The notes: generated from the letters alone by a model not told the origin. DNA of 64,000 nucleotides from an uncultured Desulfobacter sp. (GCF_963677125.1 NZ_OY781882.1:5106501-5170500), one strand, 5' to 3'. Shown: positions 25,820 through 35,624, counted from the stretch's first letter. Program-made: numbers and translations.

Positions 25820-27230
25820 GTGCGCTGCCCCCTGCTTTTTTTAGGATCGGCGTGGGGACAGGCTCACTGATCTGTTCAGCAATTTGAAAAAAAGCATCCA
25901 AAAGGGCTTCCTCAGGAACAGGGTGGTAAAAGGGCATACCCAGAATTTCTTTGAGTGTAAGATTGGCTCCCATGGCCCAGGCTAACAGGTGGGCCATGTG
26001 CTCACCGGCCGGCGCCATAATCTCTGCACCCAGCAGCCGGCCCTTTTGGGGCTCGGCATAAATTCGGGCCCGTCCGGCGGCTTTGCCAAGCATCATTCGG
26101 GCCCGGCCCAGTTCTTCCCAGGACGCCTCGCCCACCACGTAATTAATGCCTTTTTCCTTAAGTGCTTTGTGGGAAAGTCCTGCAATGGCGATATTTGGTG
26201 AAGAAAAGGTGATATGTAGTGGAACGCGTTTTTTAAATCCGGCTATGCTACCTGCACAGGCGTTGTAACCGGCAATCGTTCCGTCATCGGCTGCTTCATG
26301 AAGAATGGGTTTAAGGCCGTTTACATCTCCGGCCAGAAACACGGGCAGATTTCCGATTTGCAGGGTTTGGCGATCAAAGATCGGCATCCCTTTGGCATCC
26401 AGGTTAAGTTTTAAGTTTTCAAGGTTTAGGCCCTGGAGTACAGGCCGCCTGCCCGTAGCGATCAGCACCCGGTCCACAGTCCATCGTTTCCTGCCGGCGC
26501 CCACTTCTAAGCCGGTGTCGGTTTTGCCCAAAATTTCAGCGGGGCCAAGGGCAACCTTCATCTCTTTGGAAAAATGATCAAAGGCGTATTCTTCAAGTTT
26601 GGGGTCGGTCAGGCCGCCGGCGGTTTTACGGCGGGTCACTGCGGTTACGTCAACGCCGATGCGATGCAGGGCCTGGCCCAACTCAATGCCGATGACACCC
26701 AAACCAAACACGGCCATGGTCCGGGGCAGGATTTCAAGTTCAAAGAACTGATCCGTATCAATGATAAAATCTTTGAACGGCAGCCAGGGCTCAGGTATAA
26801 ACGGTTTTGATCCGGTGGCGATGATGATGCGTTTGGCCCGGATGGTTTCATCACCTAAATCCAGGGTATTGGCATCTATGAACCTGGCCCTTTTCCGGAT
26901 CACCTTATCCATGAACCCGGACATTTCCCGGATCACGCCGCCTGAAAATTCATCCCGCATGGCCCGGACCCGTGCCATAATTTTTTTATGATCCGGCACC
27001 AATCCTTTGGCGCCGTTAATACCGTATTCATCAAAAAAAACGCACTTGTGAAAGTCATCGGCCACGGCAATCAATGCCTTGGACGGCATGCACCCCACCC
27101 GTGCACAGGTGGTGCCCAAGGGACCGTCATCAATGAGCACATAGTTATCCGTATGTTTGACCACCTCTTCCTGGGCTGTGAGTCCGGCTGTGCCTGCCCC
27201 GATAATTGCCACATCATATTCTTTTGACAT
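25809..27230 (-). CDS. Dihydrolipoyl dehydrogenase-like FAD disulfide oxidoreductase
   Basis: The 473-residue protein has an FAD-binding GAGTAGL motif at the N-terminus, the redox-active disulfide GTTCARVGCMPSKAL, the NAD-binding AVFGLGVIGIELGQ and the second FAD motif VFLAGDVNG. The C-terminal dimerisation domain contains PFYHPVPEEALLDAF; the expected catalytic His-x4-Glu is visible as HPVPEE. It belongs to the lipoamide dehydrogenase/mercuric reductase class. No 2-oxoacid dehydrogenase or lipoyl protein gene is adjacent, so the physiological substrate is open. It is in an operon with the DHH phosphoesterase. Confidence 0.9.
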   Translation of the reverse strand: MSKEYDVAIIGAGTAGLTAQEEVVKHTDNYVLIDDGPLGTTCARVGCMPSKALIAVADDFHKCVFFDEYGINGAKGLVPDHKKIMARVRAMRDEFSGGVIREMSGFMDKVIRKRARFIDANTLDLGDETIRAKRIIIATGSKPFIPEPWLPFKDFIIDTDQFFELEILPRTMAVFGLGVIGIELGQALHRIGVDVTAVTRRKTAGGLTDPKLEEYAFDHFSKEMKVALGPAEILGKTDTGLEVGAGRKRWTVDRVLIATGRRPVLQGLNLENLKLNLDAKGMPIFDRQTLQIGNLPVFLAGDVNGLKPILHEAADDGTIAGYNACAGSIAGFKKRVPLHITFSSPNIAIAGLSHKALKEKGINYVVGEASWEELGRARMMLGKAAGRARIYAEPQKGRLLGAEIMAPAGEHMAHLLAWAMGANLTLKEILGMPFYHPVPEEALLDAFFQIAEQISEPVPTPILKKAGGSAHGK

Positions 27231-27342
27231 AATTTTTCCTTTTCTGGGTTGTACTTTTGAAACGGCAGGTATAAGTCTGATAAATTATAAAATATAAACC
27301 CTAAAGATAGCAAATTCAATCAAATGATTACAAGGAGAGATG

Positions 27343-27879
27343 ATGACTTTATACGCATTTAAAAATATCCGCCCTGAAATTCATGATTCCGTCTTTGTTG
27401 CCCCAACGGCCCAAATCATGGGTGATGTGCATATCGCCAAGGACGCTTCGGTCTGGTTTCAAACGGTCATCCGGGGAGATACGGCCACCATCTCCATCGG
27501 CGAACGGACAAATATCCAGGACCTGTCCATGTGCCATGCCGATGAGGGGGTCCCTTTAACGGTGGGTGACGGCGTCACCGTCGGCCATCAGTGTTGCCTG
27601 CATGGCTGCACCATTGAAGACGACTGCCTGATCGGTATGGGTGCCACGGTGATGAATCATGCCGTCATCGGCAAAGGCTCTGTTGTGGCGGCAGGTGCGG
27701 TGGTCCTTGAAAAAACAATTGTCCCGCCATACTCCCTTGTGGTCGGTTCCCCGGGAAAAGTAAAAAAGACCTATGAAAACAAAGAAGAGATTACACAGGT
27801 GCTTAAAGTTTCCTCGGATCTATATGCCAAAAAGGCCAAAATTTTTGCCGACAAAAATATGTTTTATGAAATCAAATAG
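27343..27879 (+). CDS. Gamma-class carbonic anhydrase family protein (left-handed beta helix)
   Basis: The 178-residue hexapeptide-repeat protein opens with LYAFKNIRPEIHDSVFVAP and contains SVWFQTVIRGD, TNIQDLSMCH, VTVGHQCCLHGC and IGMGATVMNHA; these hold the three His ligands of the gamma carbonic anhydrase/YrdA/PaaY group. It forms cytosolic trimers with metal between subunits. I prefer the second of two adjacent ATGs (27343), because AAGGAG leaves too little room for the first. Carbonic anhydrase activity is not proven for most family members. It is divergent from the oxidoreductase gene. Confidence 0.88.
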   Translation: MTLYAFKNIRPEIHDSVFVAPTAQIMGDVHIAKDASVWFQTVIRGDTATISIGERTNIQDLSMCHADEGVPLTVGDGVTVGHQCCLHGCTIEDDCLIGMGATVMNHAVIGKGSVVAAGAVVLEKTIVPPYSLVVGSPGKVKKTYENKEEITQVLKVSSDLYAKKAKIFADKNMFYEIK

Positions 27880-27910
27880 TGCAATTGCTTTGGGCCGTAT
27901 CTGAAACAGT

Positions 27911-28016
27911 GTAACCACGGAAATCACAGAAGATAGGATTCTGTGATTTCCGCACTTTCTGTGGTTAAAATGTTTTTCGTCGTTTGTTATGTCCGTCAGG
28001 GCATGACCGTTAGTCT
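27911..28016 (+). repeat. Dispersed palindromic intergenic repeat, copy A
   Basis: The left half is a hairpin, GGAAATCACAGAA / TTCTGTGATTTCC, flanked by the CCACGG...CTGTGG outer arms. The right half reads TTAAAATGTTTTTCGTCGTTTG and ends GCATGACCGTTAG. A close copy lies at 35516-35618. The final TTA (28010-28012) is the stop codon of the minus-strand thioesterase gene. The hairpin may also work as a transcription stop between the two convergent genes. Confidence 0.7.
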
Positions 28017-28438
28017 GTTTTGGGTGGGATCACCATCAAGGTCGCACTGCTTTTTGAAATATATTTTCCTGTGTCATCTTTGATCGTGCTGTCTACAAAA
28101 ACAAGGGTCCGACCCCGTTTGAATACCTTGGATTCGGCAGTCAGACGCCCCTTGGACGCCATGGAAAGAAAGTTGTTTTTCAGTTCAATGGTTGTAAGGT
28201 TTTCGCCGGGTGCCAGGGTGCTCATCACCGCATGGGCGGCGGCTTCACTGGATAAGGCAATCCCTAAACCGCCCTGCATGATGCCCGCGCCCTGGAGAAA
28301 TTCGGGCCGGATTTCCATGCTGAACCGGGCGTATCCTTTTTCAACCGCTTCGACTTTTATCTGTAAAAAATCCAGAAACGGGTTGCTGACCGGTTCTCCG
28401 GCCATCAACTGTTTTAGATACGAGGGGTAATCAAACAT
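28010..28438 (-). CDS. PaaI-type hotdog-fold thioesterase
   Basis: The protein has 142 residues. The start at 28438 has AAGGAAA upstream; an ATG at 28459 has none. Hotdog motifs are NPFLDFLQIKVEAVEKGYA, IMQGGLGIALSSEAAAHAV (helix with the catalytic-region Gly/acidic residues) and RGRTLVFVDSTI. It should hydrolyse acyl- or aryl-CoA thioesters in the cytosol; the substrate is unknown. It stands alone between convergent and co-directional genes, with a dispersed repeat beginning in its stop codon. Confidence 0.85.
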   Translation of the reverse strand: MFDYPSYLKQLMAGEPVSNPFLDFLQIKVEAVEKGYARFSMEIRPEFLQGAGIMQGGLGIALSSEAAAHAVMSTLAPGENLTTIELKNNFLSMASKGRLTAESKVFKRGRTLVFVDSTIKDDTGKYISKSSATLMVIPPKTD

Positions 28439-28619
28439 ATCGCATTTCCTTTTGTTCATTTTATTAGTTGGCTGCGCATTGTAGATAAAAATGCACTCTT
28501 TTTAAATACATTTGTTGACCTGGAAATAACACGCAGATACGCTTTGCGTCTGCCCGGTTCCAAGGGACCGGCAAAAAAATGAACCGCAAGGACACAAAAC
28601 GCAACATGAGTCAAAAATT

Positions 28620-30908
28620 TTAAGTTTGATGTTTGTCCATCGACATAGGTAAACTTATAATGAATTTAGCGCCTGCGCCGGGACTGGATTCGACTGTCAT
28701 TTTCCCTTTGTGATTTTCGGTGATAATGAAATAGGAAACACTTAGCCCAAGTCCCGTACCTATGCCGACCGGTTTGGTCGTAAAGAATGGATCAAATACT
28801 TTTGACATGGTGTTTTCATCCATGCCGGGCCCGTTGTCTTCTATTTCTATGCGAACCATTGGGGGGGCTTTCTCACTATAAATTCTAAGTATAAGCTTTG
28901 GGCATTTTGTTTCTGCAGTCTTCATGGCCTGGGCGCTATTACGAAGGACATTGAGCAGTACCTGCTGAATCTTTCCCCTGTCACAAAATAGTTCAGGCAT
29001 ATTATCAGAATACTCTTTGACAATTTCAACCGATTTAAAATCATAATTTTTCTTCAGATCATAGTCTGCCGTTGCTAGCTCAAGGATGTCATCCATCAGC
29101 TGATCGGGATAATGAGAGGACATGTCGGCATCTGATTTTCTTGCAAAACTAAGCATGCTGTTAACGATCTCTGCTGCCTGTGATCCAGCATCCTGAATGG
29201 TATCCAGCATTCGCGAAATATCCCGTTTTTTCATAAATTTTTTGATATCATGAATGGAGATCCCGAGTTCTTCCGCCACACTTTGATTTACAGGCAGATC
29301 TATATTCTCCAACCGAGATTTTATTACATTTGCAGTTTGTATCATGCCGGCCAGAGGATTGTTGATCTCATGGGCCATACCGGCGGCAAGGCCACCCACG
29401 GACATCATTTTCTCAGATTGTACCACCATTTCTTCCATATAGACTTTGTCGGTCACATCTTCGATAATGATAACAGCACCTTCCACCCCATCGGCGATTA
29501 ACGGATAAATTGTGATATCTTCATAAAGCAGGCGATCGTTTAACTGATGCGCCTCTTTGCGATATTTTTTTATCTCCTTGGTTTTTATGGCTTCGACAAT
29601 GGTATCCAGTTTATTGTCCATTTGTGGAAAAACGCTTATTAATGGTTTGCCTAAAGCGGTTTTCCTGGAAACGCCTGTGAGATGTTCTGCCTTGCTGTTC
29701 CACTGTGTAATCTTATTGTTAATATCGACACCCACAAGTGCAGAAGGCATTGATTCGATAATATTAGCAATATAATTCTTAGCCCTTTTTAATTCTTCTT
29801 CACCTTGTTTTCTTTCTGTTACATCTTCATACATGCCGAGCAGGCCGAAAACTTTATTGTTGTCATCAACTAGAGGAATCTTGCAGGTATCCAACCAGGC
29901 CTGTTTACCATCGGCCTGCAACTGGGGTTCAATAATATGCAGTTCAGGTGCGTTTCGCTCCATAACTTTTTTATCGCAAGAAACAAAAAAATCAGCCTCT
30001 TCTTTTTTCCAGGCCAAATCATAATCGGTTTTTCCTAAAATATTTTCAGCTGCGCCAACGCCTGCAACCCGAGCAAAATTTTTATTACATCCAAGGAAGA
30101 TCCCCTCTTTGTTTTTCCAGAAAAGAAATTGAGGCATATTATCCAGAATCGTTTGAAGCATTCTTCGGGATTCCTGCAGATCCTGGGCAATCTGTTCTTT
30201 TATCCAGACGCCATACCACCAGGCGGTCAGAACAATTAGTGCAGCAATCGTTGCGATGGACATCGTAATTTTTATTGTTGCAATCTGTTTTCCAGAACCG
30301 GTATACTCCAAAATTTCCGGTAGAGGAACCGACATCCCGATACTCCAGGTGTATTCCCCGACTTTAACGGGAGTCCAAGCCGCTATTTCCCTTCCTTTAT
30401 CCGGCAGCCAGACGTACCAGCCGACACCTTCTTGAGCGTTCATAACTGCCGCCGTCATCTCTTCAAAATGGTCAGCCCCCATTGTTTGCTGGATGTTAAA
30501 TATCTGCGCCATACTTTTCCCTTTATATTCATCCGGGAAATCTTCACTTAGATCAAACACAACGTGATCCGGTGCATAAATCCATGCGTCACCACTTTTC
30601 AATAATTTTATGGGGTGGATAAATAGTTTGAAAATATTTTGTTCAATCCTGTCGACATCATTGACGTGATGAAATTTTACCTGTTCCTCAATATAAAGAG
30701 TGATACTGCGTGCCGCCACCCGAACAATCTCCAGTTCAGCTTTCTGATATGCAGAGATTGTGGCCATCTTCAATGTGCTTACTTGTTTATCAACGGCAAA
30801 CCATCCAAATTTCAGCAATGAAATAATAAAAACAGGCATTATCAGGTTAAATGCCAACCTTTTTTTCAAAGTTGAAAAACGAGCCGTGTCAGTGAAATTT
30901 ATATTCAA
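28620..30908 (-). CDS. Membrane Cache-PAS-PAS sensor histidine kinase
   Basis: The 762-residue protein has a transmembrane helix at about 20-40 and a periplasmic Cache-like domain at about 45-205 (GDAWIYAPDHVVFD, GWYVWLPDKGRE, WTPVKVGEYTWSIGMSVP). A second helix follows at about 212-237, then two PAS units (about 250-370 and 380-490). HisKA contains GGLAAGMAHEINNPLAG, and HATPase has DNGPGMDENTM and GTGLGLSVSYF. It has no receiver domain. It follows the 610-aa sensor gene by 30 bp, so the two form one operon and probably one pathway with an unlinked response regulator. Confidence 0.92.
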   Translation of the reverse strand: MNINFTDTARFSTLKKRLAFNLIMPVFIISLLKFGWFAVDKQVSTLKMATISAYQKAELEIVRVAARSITLYIEEQVKFHHVNDVDRIEQNIFKLFIHPIKLLKSGDAWIYAPDHVVFDLSEDFPDEYKGKSMAQIFNIQQTMGADHFEEMTAAVMNAQEGVGWYVWLPDKGREIAAWTPVKVGEYTWSIGMSVPLPEILEYTGSGKQIATIKITMSIATIAALIVLTAWWYGVWIKEQIAQDLQESRRMLQTILDNMPQFLFWKNKEGIFLGCNKNFARVAGVGAAENILGKTDYDLAWKKEEADFFVSCDKKVMERNAPELHIIEPQLQADGKQAWLDTCKIPLVDDNNKVFGLLGMYEDVTERKQGEEELKRAKNYIANIIESMPSALVGVDINNKITQWNSKAEHLTGVSRKTALGKPLISVFPQMDNKLDTIVEAIKTKEIKKYRKEAHQLNDRLLYEDITIYPLIADGVEGAVIIIEDVTDKVYMEEMVVQSEKMMSVGGLAAGMAHEINNPLAGMIQTANVIKSRLENIDLPVNQSVAEELGISIHDIKKFMKKRDISRMLDTIQDAGSQAAEIVNSMLSFARKSDADMSSHYPDQLMDDILELATADYDLKKNYDFKSVEIVKEYSDNMPELFCDRGKIQQVLLNVLRNSAQAMKTAETKCPKLILRIYSEKAPPMVRIEIEDNGPGMDENTMSKVFDPFFTTKPVGIGTGLGLSVSYFIITENHKGKMTVESSPGAGAKFIISLPMSMDKHQT

Positions 30909-30938
30909 TATATAATGGTCCTTCAGTTGTGAATTGAA

Positions 30939-32771
30939 TTATTTCTTAGCTTTTTTCTTTTTCATTTCAATGTACCACTCATCGTTACCATATAATTTAT
31001 CAGAGCATTCCGGGCAGATGCCGTGACTGAAGGAAGCATCCGAATGCTCTTGAACAAAAGCCTCAATTTGATTCCAGTAGCCCTTGTCATCCCTTATTTT
31101 TTTGCAAGAGGCACAGATCGGTAATAACCCTTGCAATTTTTTGATTTCTTTTTCTGCTCTTCTTTGTTCAGTGAGGTCTCTAATCGCTGTAACTCTAGCC
31201 TTTTGGTTTTTGTATGATGCTATTTTGCCATGAACTTCAATGGGGATGGTTGTGCCGTCTTTTTTTAATCCAAGCGTCTCGAAAGGTTTCTCATCATCTG
31301 ACACTATTTTATTTTGAATCTTCTGCCGTTCATCAGGCACTATAAAATCAATCACTTTTCTTCCAGCAGCTTCTTTACTTGTATAGCCGAACATTTTTTC
31401 TAAAGGTTTATTAAGATCAATTATTATTGCATCGCTTGTAATGAGAATGCCTTCAAAAGAGGCGTCTGAAAGAGAGCGAAATCTTCCCTCACTATCCGTC
31501 AGTGCCTTGTTGGATGCCATCAGTGCCGCAGTTTTCTCTTTAACTGTTTTTTCAAGGTTGTCACGCTGGTGCTGTAGTTCTATTTCCACATGTTTTCTGC
31601 GAATAATATTAAAAGTCAAGACAATCATGAAAGCAACAAGTCCTGTAAACGCAATAATCGCAGTCCATACAATTTGTTTATTTGTTTCATAAAAGCAATC
31701 GGGTCGGTTCATTACAATACTGTTATTGGGTAGCGCATCTATAGCTATTTTAAAACGCTTCATTGCTGTGTAATCAAAAATGTATCTTGTTGGCGATTTC
31801 ATCAAAATTGGAATACGCTCAGCACTTTTTCCGTTCAGAATCTGAAGCGCCATGTCCGCTGCCGCTTTCCCCTGATCATAGCCTCTTATGATCTTTCCTC
31901 CCAATACCCCGGTGTTAAGGTAAAAATTCCAGAAAGTATAAATAGGTATTGGACTGGCTGCAGATATTAGCCGGCCATGCGATAGCGGCGTCAGTGTACG
32001 ACCTGCACATATATCGCTTGATAGTCCAATCAAGAATAATGCTGATTCATTTGGGATTTGGGTGAGCGTTTTTTTGATTTGAACTATTGGAGCATCCTTC
32101 AAAAGGATGATTTTATATTTATTGCTGTATTCTTGGATAATCAGTTCTTCAGTTTTTTCAGTAATTTTTTTACTGCTGATATCCTTTGTGGACAAGATAA
32201 AAGCCAACGTTCTAATTTGGGGTTGAATGCATAGGGCTGTATCAATCAGGCCTTTAATATCCGTTTCTTCATTAACGCCGGTGATATTGCTCAGATTTTT
32301 GAGAGCCTCCGGACGAAAGCCATTATACCCACAAAAAACAATTGGAACCCCCTGAAATAGACGTTTCCGATATTCAACGGCAAAGTCGAAGGCAGCGTTG
32401 TCGGAAACAATTACCAGATCAAATATATAATTAGCATATTTAATGTTAAGGAGATCTGCGATTTTTGCCTGAACGTCACGGCCGGCGAAGTGCTTACTGT
32501 CAAGATACTCAATTGACAGCTCGCTATCCTTAGTTTTAAATTTTAATTGTTCAGTAAGTCCACTTTCGATATCATCACTCCAACAGTATCCCGGATGATA
32601 AGAATTGATATAAAGGATGTGGCTCTTTTTTCCATTTTCTTTGGCTTGACATACATCGGACATGATGGGGTAGGACATGATGCAGATCATAAACATGGCC
32701 GAAAAGGCAAACCTATCCACAGTTAAAAAAAGGTGACCGCCCCAAATTTCAATCCATCTGTCTTTAAGCAT
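30939..32771 (-). CDS. Membrane sensor: periplasmic binding-protein domain, PAS and CxxC tail
   Basis: The 610-residue protein begins with a signal/anchor, then a periplasmic region of about 50-365 that resembles ABC-type uncharacterised substrate-binding domains (ILYINSYHPGYCWSDD, IVSDNAAFDFAVEYR, PIVFCGYNGFRP). A transmembrane helix at about 370-392 (IVWTAIIAFTGLVAFMIVL), a coiled coil and one PAS domain follow (DASFEGILITSDAIIIDLN). The C-terminus is the short PAS-associated module LLPICASCKKIRDDKGYW with a second pair in GICPECSD, possibly metal-binding. No kinase domain is present, so it likely relays the signal to the kinase encoded just downstream. Confidence 0.85.
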   Translation of the reverse strand: MLKDRWIEIWGGHLFLTVDRFAFSAMFMICIMSYPIMSDVCQAKENGKKSHILYINSYHPGYCWSDDIESGLTEQLKFKTKDSELSIEYLDSKHFAGRDVQAKIADLLNIKYANYIFDLVIVSDNAAFDFAVEYRKRLFQGVPIVFCGYNGFRPEALKNLSNITGVNEETDIKGLIDTALCIQPQIRTLAFILSTKDISSKKITEKTEELIIQEYSNKYKIILLKDAPIVQIKKTLTQIPNESALFLIGLSSDICAGRTLTPLSHGRLISAASPIPIYTFWNFYLNTGVLGGKIIRGYDQGKAAADMALQILNGKSAERIPILMKSPTRYIFDYTAMKRFKIAIDALPNNSIVMNRPDCFYETNKQIVWTAIIAFTGLVAFMIVLTFNIIRRKHVEIELQHQRDNLEKTVKEKTAALMASNKALTDSEGRFRSLSDASFEGILITSDAIIIDLNKPLEKMFGYTSKEAAGRKVIDFIVPDERQKIQNKIVSDDEKPFETLGLKKDGTTIPIEVHGKIASYKNQKARVTAIRDLTEQRRAEKEIKKLQGLLPICASCKKIRDDKGYWNQIEAFVQEHSDASFSHGICPECSDKLYGNDEWYIEMKKKKAKK

Positions 32772-33029
32772 GACAAAGTACCTAAAATGAACTCATAGCT
32801 ATCAAAATACGAAAAATATCTTATTTTTTTTGAGAAGATTTATATGAATAATCTTACACGAATAGGTAATAGAAGACAAAAAGTATTCTTACAAAATGAT
32901 TGTTGTTGGCTGATTTTTTCCAGTCCCCCGGCCGGCCACATGGCCACCATTGCAAGGAAGTTCCGGGGTGCCCTCTCCGGTGGACCGGCATTGCCACAAG
33001 CAAGCTGAAACAGGGCAGGGAGATTACGT

Positions 33030-33200
33030 TGGATACCCAGTTTTTCACAGAGGTCAAAAAAACAGCATCCGGACACCCAGGTGATTGTCAGCATTGGTTT
33101 TGACACCCTGGAAACCGATAGAGAGTCTTTTAAAAAAGGGGGGGATTTCCTTGCAAAGCCTTTCAAGCTTGGTGAAATTTTTGCCGTCATTGAAAACGTA
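33030..33200 (+). pseudogene. Remnant of a response-regulator receiver domain
   Basis: In the 434-bp gap between two minus-strand genes the plus strand reads KKQHPDTQVIVSIGF and then DFLAKPFKLGEIFAVIENV from about 33060 on. These are the alpha3-beta4 and Lys-Pro-Phe end of a receiver domain. The aspartate half is missing. A shift of frame at the A7 run near 33055-33061 would join an upstream LDTQFFTEVKK. The remnant runs into the end of the convergent PilZ gene. The remaining gap (32772-33030) holds nothing I recognise. Confidence 0.45.
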
Positions 33201-33205
33201 TGTAA

Positions 33206-34291
33206 TCAATTATGGACTAATTGCCAAATCTTATTATTAAGAGAGAATTGAAACTCCGGCGACTTTTCATCAAATTCTATCGCAATATTACTTCCAGTTG
33301 AACGGACCACGCGTCCTTCCAGTTTGAATGGTTTTTCTATCCCGGGTATGGAAAATACCATTTTGGCTTTTTTATATTTCTCGATATTTTTTTTTGTTTG
33401 CACTAAAATACCACTGGCACTAATATCTTTCGTATTGGTTTTAATCAAACGGCCCTCAACTAGAACATCAATTTCGAAAGTAACTTTTTTACGCTTAAAT
33501 TTCCGACTCTCAAGATCTATAAAGTCTTCTTCCAGAGAGAATGCCGTATCCGTTAACCGTTCATATTCTTCCGCGTTTGTCGCCTGGTTCTCATCAATTC
33601 TTTTTGTTAAGACTGATTTTTCAGAAGCAAGCGTGGCTTGAGCTTTAGCTGACTTTTCTTCCAGGTTGGCGATTTCACTTTGAAGGTTATCAACCCGGCT
33701 TTTTAGATCTTTGATGAGGTCTTGATCTGATTCAGATTGTTGATTAGCCAGGGCAAGTTGTTGTTCCAGTTTAAATATTTCATTGATACGATCCGTTATA
33801 ACTGTCTCCTTCGCATCTAATTCAGCTATCCGGGTATTGAGTTCGTTTTCTTTTTCGGACCAGTCTTTTTCTAGTGTCTTGAGGGTTTCTGCTTTTTTTT
33901 GAAGACCTGAGATGATTTTCCCCTGTTCTGAAATTTTGGTTTCATGGCTCTGATTCAGTCCTTTTAAGCCTTGAATTTTTTCTTCGAGGCCAGCAATTTT
34001 TTTCTGAGCCGCATCTATGATTTCTTTGGCTTTTTTTTCAGCTTGTATCTTCTCGTTGGCTGCCAGTTCCATGAAATTAGCCACCAACCGTTCACTTTGT
34101 GCAAAAAACTGTTTTACCTTAGCCAGTTCTTTATATATCGGTGATTCAGTATCAATCTCTGACTGACTCTCTTTAAATCGCGCCAACATTGCGGATATAA
34201 AATCTTCCTGCTGCAAACCCGCCTTTTCTCGGGTCTTTTGAAGCTCGGATTTTAACTCGTCACTGATTTTGAAATTTAATAGTGTCATCAT
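33206..34291 (-). CDS. Coiled-coil protein with C-terminal PilZ domain
   Basis: The 361-residue protein starts MMTLLNFKISDELKSELQK; the second Met is an equal candidate start. The first 40 residues look like a ribbon-helix-helix-type segment, then Lys/Glu/Gln-rich helices with heptad pattern run from about 60 to 250. A PilZ domain occupies about 265-355, with FKRKKVTFEIDV and the c-di-GMP-binding DISASGI; basic residues sit at the start of the domain. I infer a cytosolic c-di-GMP effector acting through a long rod. No partner is adjacent. Confidence 0.82.
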   Translation of the reverse strand: MMTLLNFKISDELKSELQKTREKAGLQQEDFISAMLARFKESQSEIDTESPIYKELAKVKQFFAQSERLVANFMELAANEKIQAEKKAKEIIDAAQKKIAGLEEKIQGLKGLNQSHETKISEQGKIISGLQKKAETLKTLEKDWSEKENELNTRIAELDAKETVITDRINEIFKLEQQLALANQQSESDQDLIKDLKSRVDNLQSEIANLEEKSAKAQATLASEKSVLTKRIDENQATNAEEYERLTDTAFSLEEDFIDLESRKFKRKKVTFEIDVLVEGRLIKTNTKDISASGILVQTKKNIEKYKKAKMVFSIPGIEKPFKLEGRVVRSTGSNIAIEFDEKSPEFQFSLNNKIWQLVHN

Positions 34292-34434
34292 AATTTATCC
34301 AGAAAATGTGTAAAGATAAGATGCCTATTTTTAAGATGTTAGAATTGTATTATCTGAAATGAATTTTGTAAACTAATTTTAAATAGTTAGCTCAAAAATA
34401 AGAATATTTGACTTAATGAGAAATGTTTTGATTT

Positions 34435-34500
34435 GACCACGAAGGTCATGAAGACCACGAAGTGTTTTCTTCGTGAATTTCGTGGCCTTCGTGGTTTTCA
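34435..34500. repeat. CCACGAAGG-type palindromic intergenic repeat
   Basis: ACCACGAAGG at the left (34437-34446) is answered by CCTTCGTGGT at the right, with an inner pair CACGAAG / CTTCGTGAA. The whole forms a long imperfect hairpin in the 306-bp gap 34292-34597. It resembles in style, though not in detail, the CCACGGAA hairpins at 27911 and 35516. The rest of the gap is AT-rich with nothing else recognisable. Confidence 0.6.
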
Positions 34501-34597
34501 TCCGTAGGAACGGGCTCTTCATATCTAAATAGTATCTCATAAAATGCAAAGCCGATTGGTCATAAAGGCGTTTTAAATTCGTCTTTTCAATCTGTTA

Positions 34598-35482
34598 TTA
34601 ATTAAGGATTACAAGATACGCCCCGGCTACAGCCAGCACAATGGCGGCAAGCCGCTGGGCCGTCATTTTTTCCTTGAGCCACACCGTGGCCAGGATAAAT
34701 ATAAAGATGGTGGACATCTGGTTCAGGACCGCGGCCCTGGATGCCGTGGTGTATTTCATTCCCGCCACCCAGAGCACCAGGGCAATGTAGTTCCCGCTCA
34801 CCGTTGCCGGGAAGGCATTGAGCCAGGCTTTTGAAAATTTAAGCTCCCGGGCAAACCGTATTCGTTCCGGGTGGCACAGCACAATGGGTATAAGGCCGAC
34901 TAACCCGGCAGCCACCCTGACAAAGGTGGCCCAGAAAACATCGGTCTGGTCCAGTACTTCCTTGGCAATCACGATCCCCAGCGCCACGAACATCATGGCA
35001 AGGACGCCTGCACAAATTCCCCACATATTTTGGCCTTTGCCGAAGTTTTCGGAGGTTAAATCCTTTAGGGGCAACGCGCCTACCAGAATGGCGCAAAGAA
35101 CAAGGGCACTTCCGATGATCCCCCAAAACCCCATTCGTTCGCCTAAGAGGATGTAGGAAAATACCAGAACGCAGGGCAGATACAGGCACTCCACCACTGC
35201 CACCATGCCGGCACCCAGGTGGTTCAGGCTGGAAAAATAAAATATGTCGGCCAGGGTAACGCCGAATAATCCCGACAGGATAAGAAGCCACCATACACGA
35301 GGTGCCGCATCAGGGAAAAACGGAATGCCCATGACCAGCATGGTCATGCCGATCAGAACCATGGCCACAATACTTTTGTAAATATTCAGGGCAATGGGCG
35401 AGAAGCTTTCCCCTGCCTTTTTAAACAGGATAACGGCAAAGGCCCAGAAAAATGCGCATGCCAGCGCAAATGCAGAACCCAT
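34598..35482 (-). CDS. EamA/DMT-family membrane transporter
   Basis: The 294-residue protein has ten predicted hydrophobic segments in two EamA repeats (FALACAFFWAFAVILFKKAG and, in the second half, MWGICAGVLAMMFVALGIVIAKE). Conserved features are GLFGVTLADIFYFSSL and LNQMSTIFIFILATVWLKEKM. It sits in the inner membrane and exports or exchanges a small metabolite by a drug/metabolite-transporter mechanism; the substrate cannot be told. It follows the MaoC-like gene in the same direction but is separated from it by a dispersed repeat. Confidence 0.9.
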   Translation of the reverse strand: MGSAFALACAFFWAFAVILFKKAGESFSPIALNIYKSIVAMVLIGMTMLVMGIPFFPDAAPRVWWLLILSGLFGVTLADIFYFSSLNHLGAGMVAVVECLYLPCVLVFSYILLGERMGFWGIIGSALVLCAILVGALPLKDLTSENFGKGQNMWGICAGVLAMMFVALGIVIAKEVLDQTDVFWATFVRVAAGLVGLIPIVLCHPERIRFARELKFSKAWLNAFPATVSGNYIALVLWVAGMKYTTASRAAVLNQMSTIFIFILATVWLKEKMTAQRLAAIVLAVAGAYLVILN

Positions 35483-35515
35483 AATGTCCTTTCAAATATT
35501 TTTATGTGAAAAAGA

Positions 35516-35618
35516 TTAACCACGGAAAGCACGGAAGATGTCCTTCTGTGCTTTCCGTGACTTCCGTGGTTAAAATGTCTTTCATCGTTTGTTGTGTGCG
35601 TCAGATCATGGCCGTTAC
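35516..35618 (+). repeat. Dispersed palindromic intergenic repeat, copy B
   Basis: This is the close relative of 27911-28016: TTAACCACGGAAAGCACGG...CCGTGGTTAAAATGTC, then CATCGTTTGTTGTGTGCGTC and the end CATGGCCGTTAC. Base changes within the hairpin arms are compensatory in part (AGCACGGAAG with CTTCTGTGCT), which supports a paired structure. It again lies at the 3' end of a minus-strand gene. Confidence 0.7.
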
Positions 35619-35624
35619 TTGGTA

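Noticed and set aside
33060..33200. Histone-deacetylase-like fragment (VSIGFDTLE)
   Set aside because: The following DFLAKPF segment fits a receiver domain better, and no deacetylase metal motif is present.
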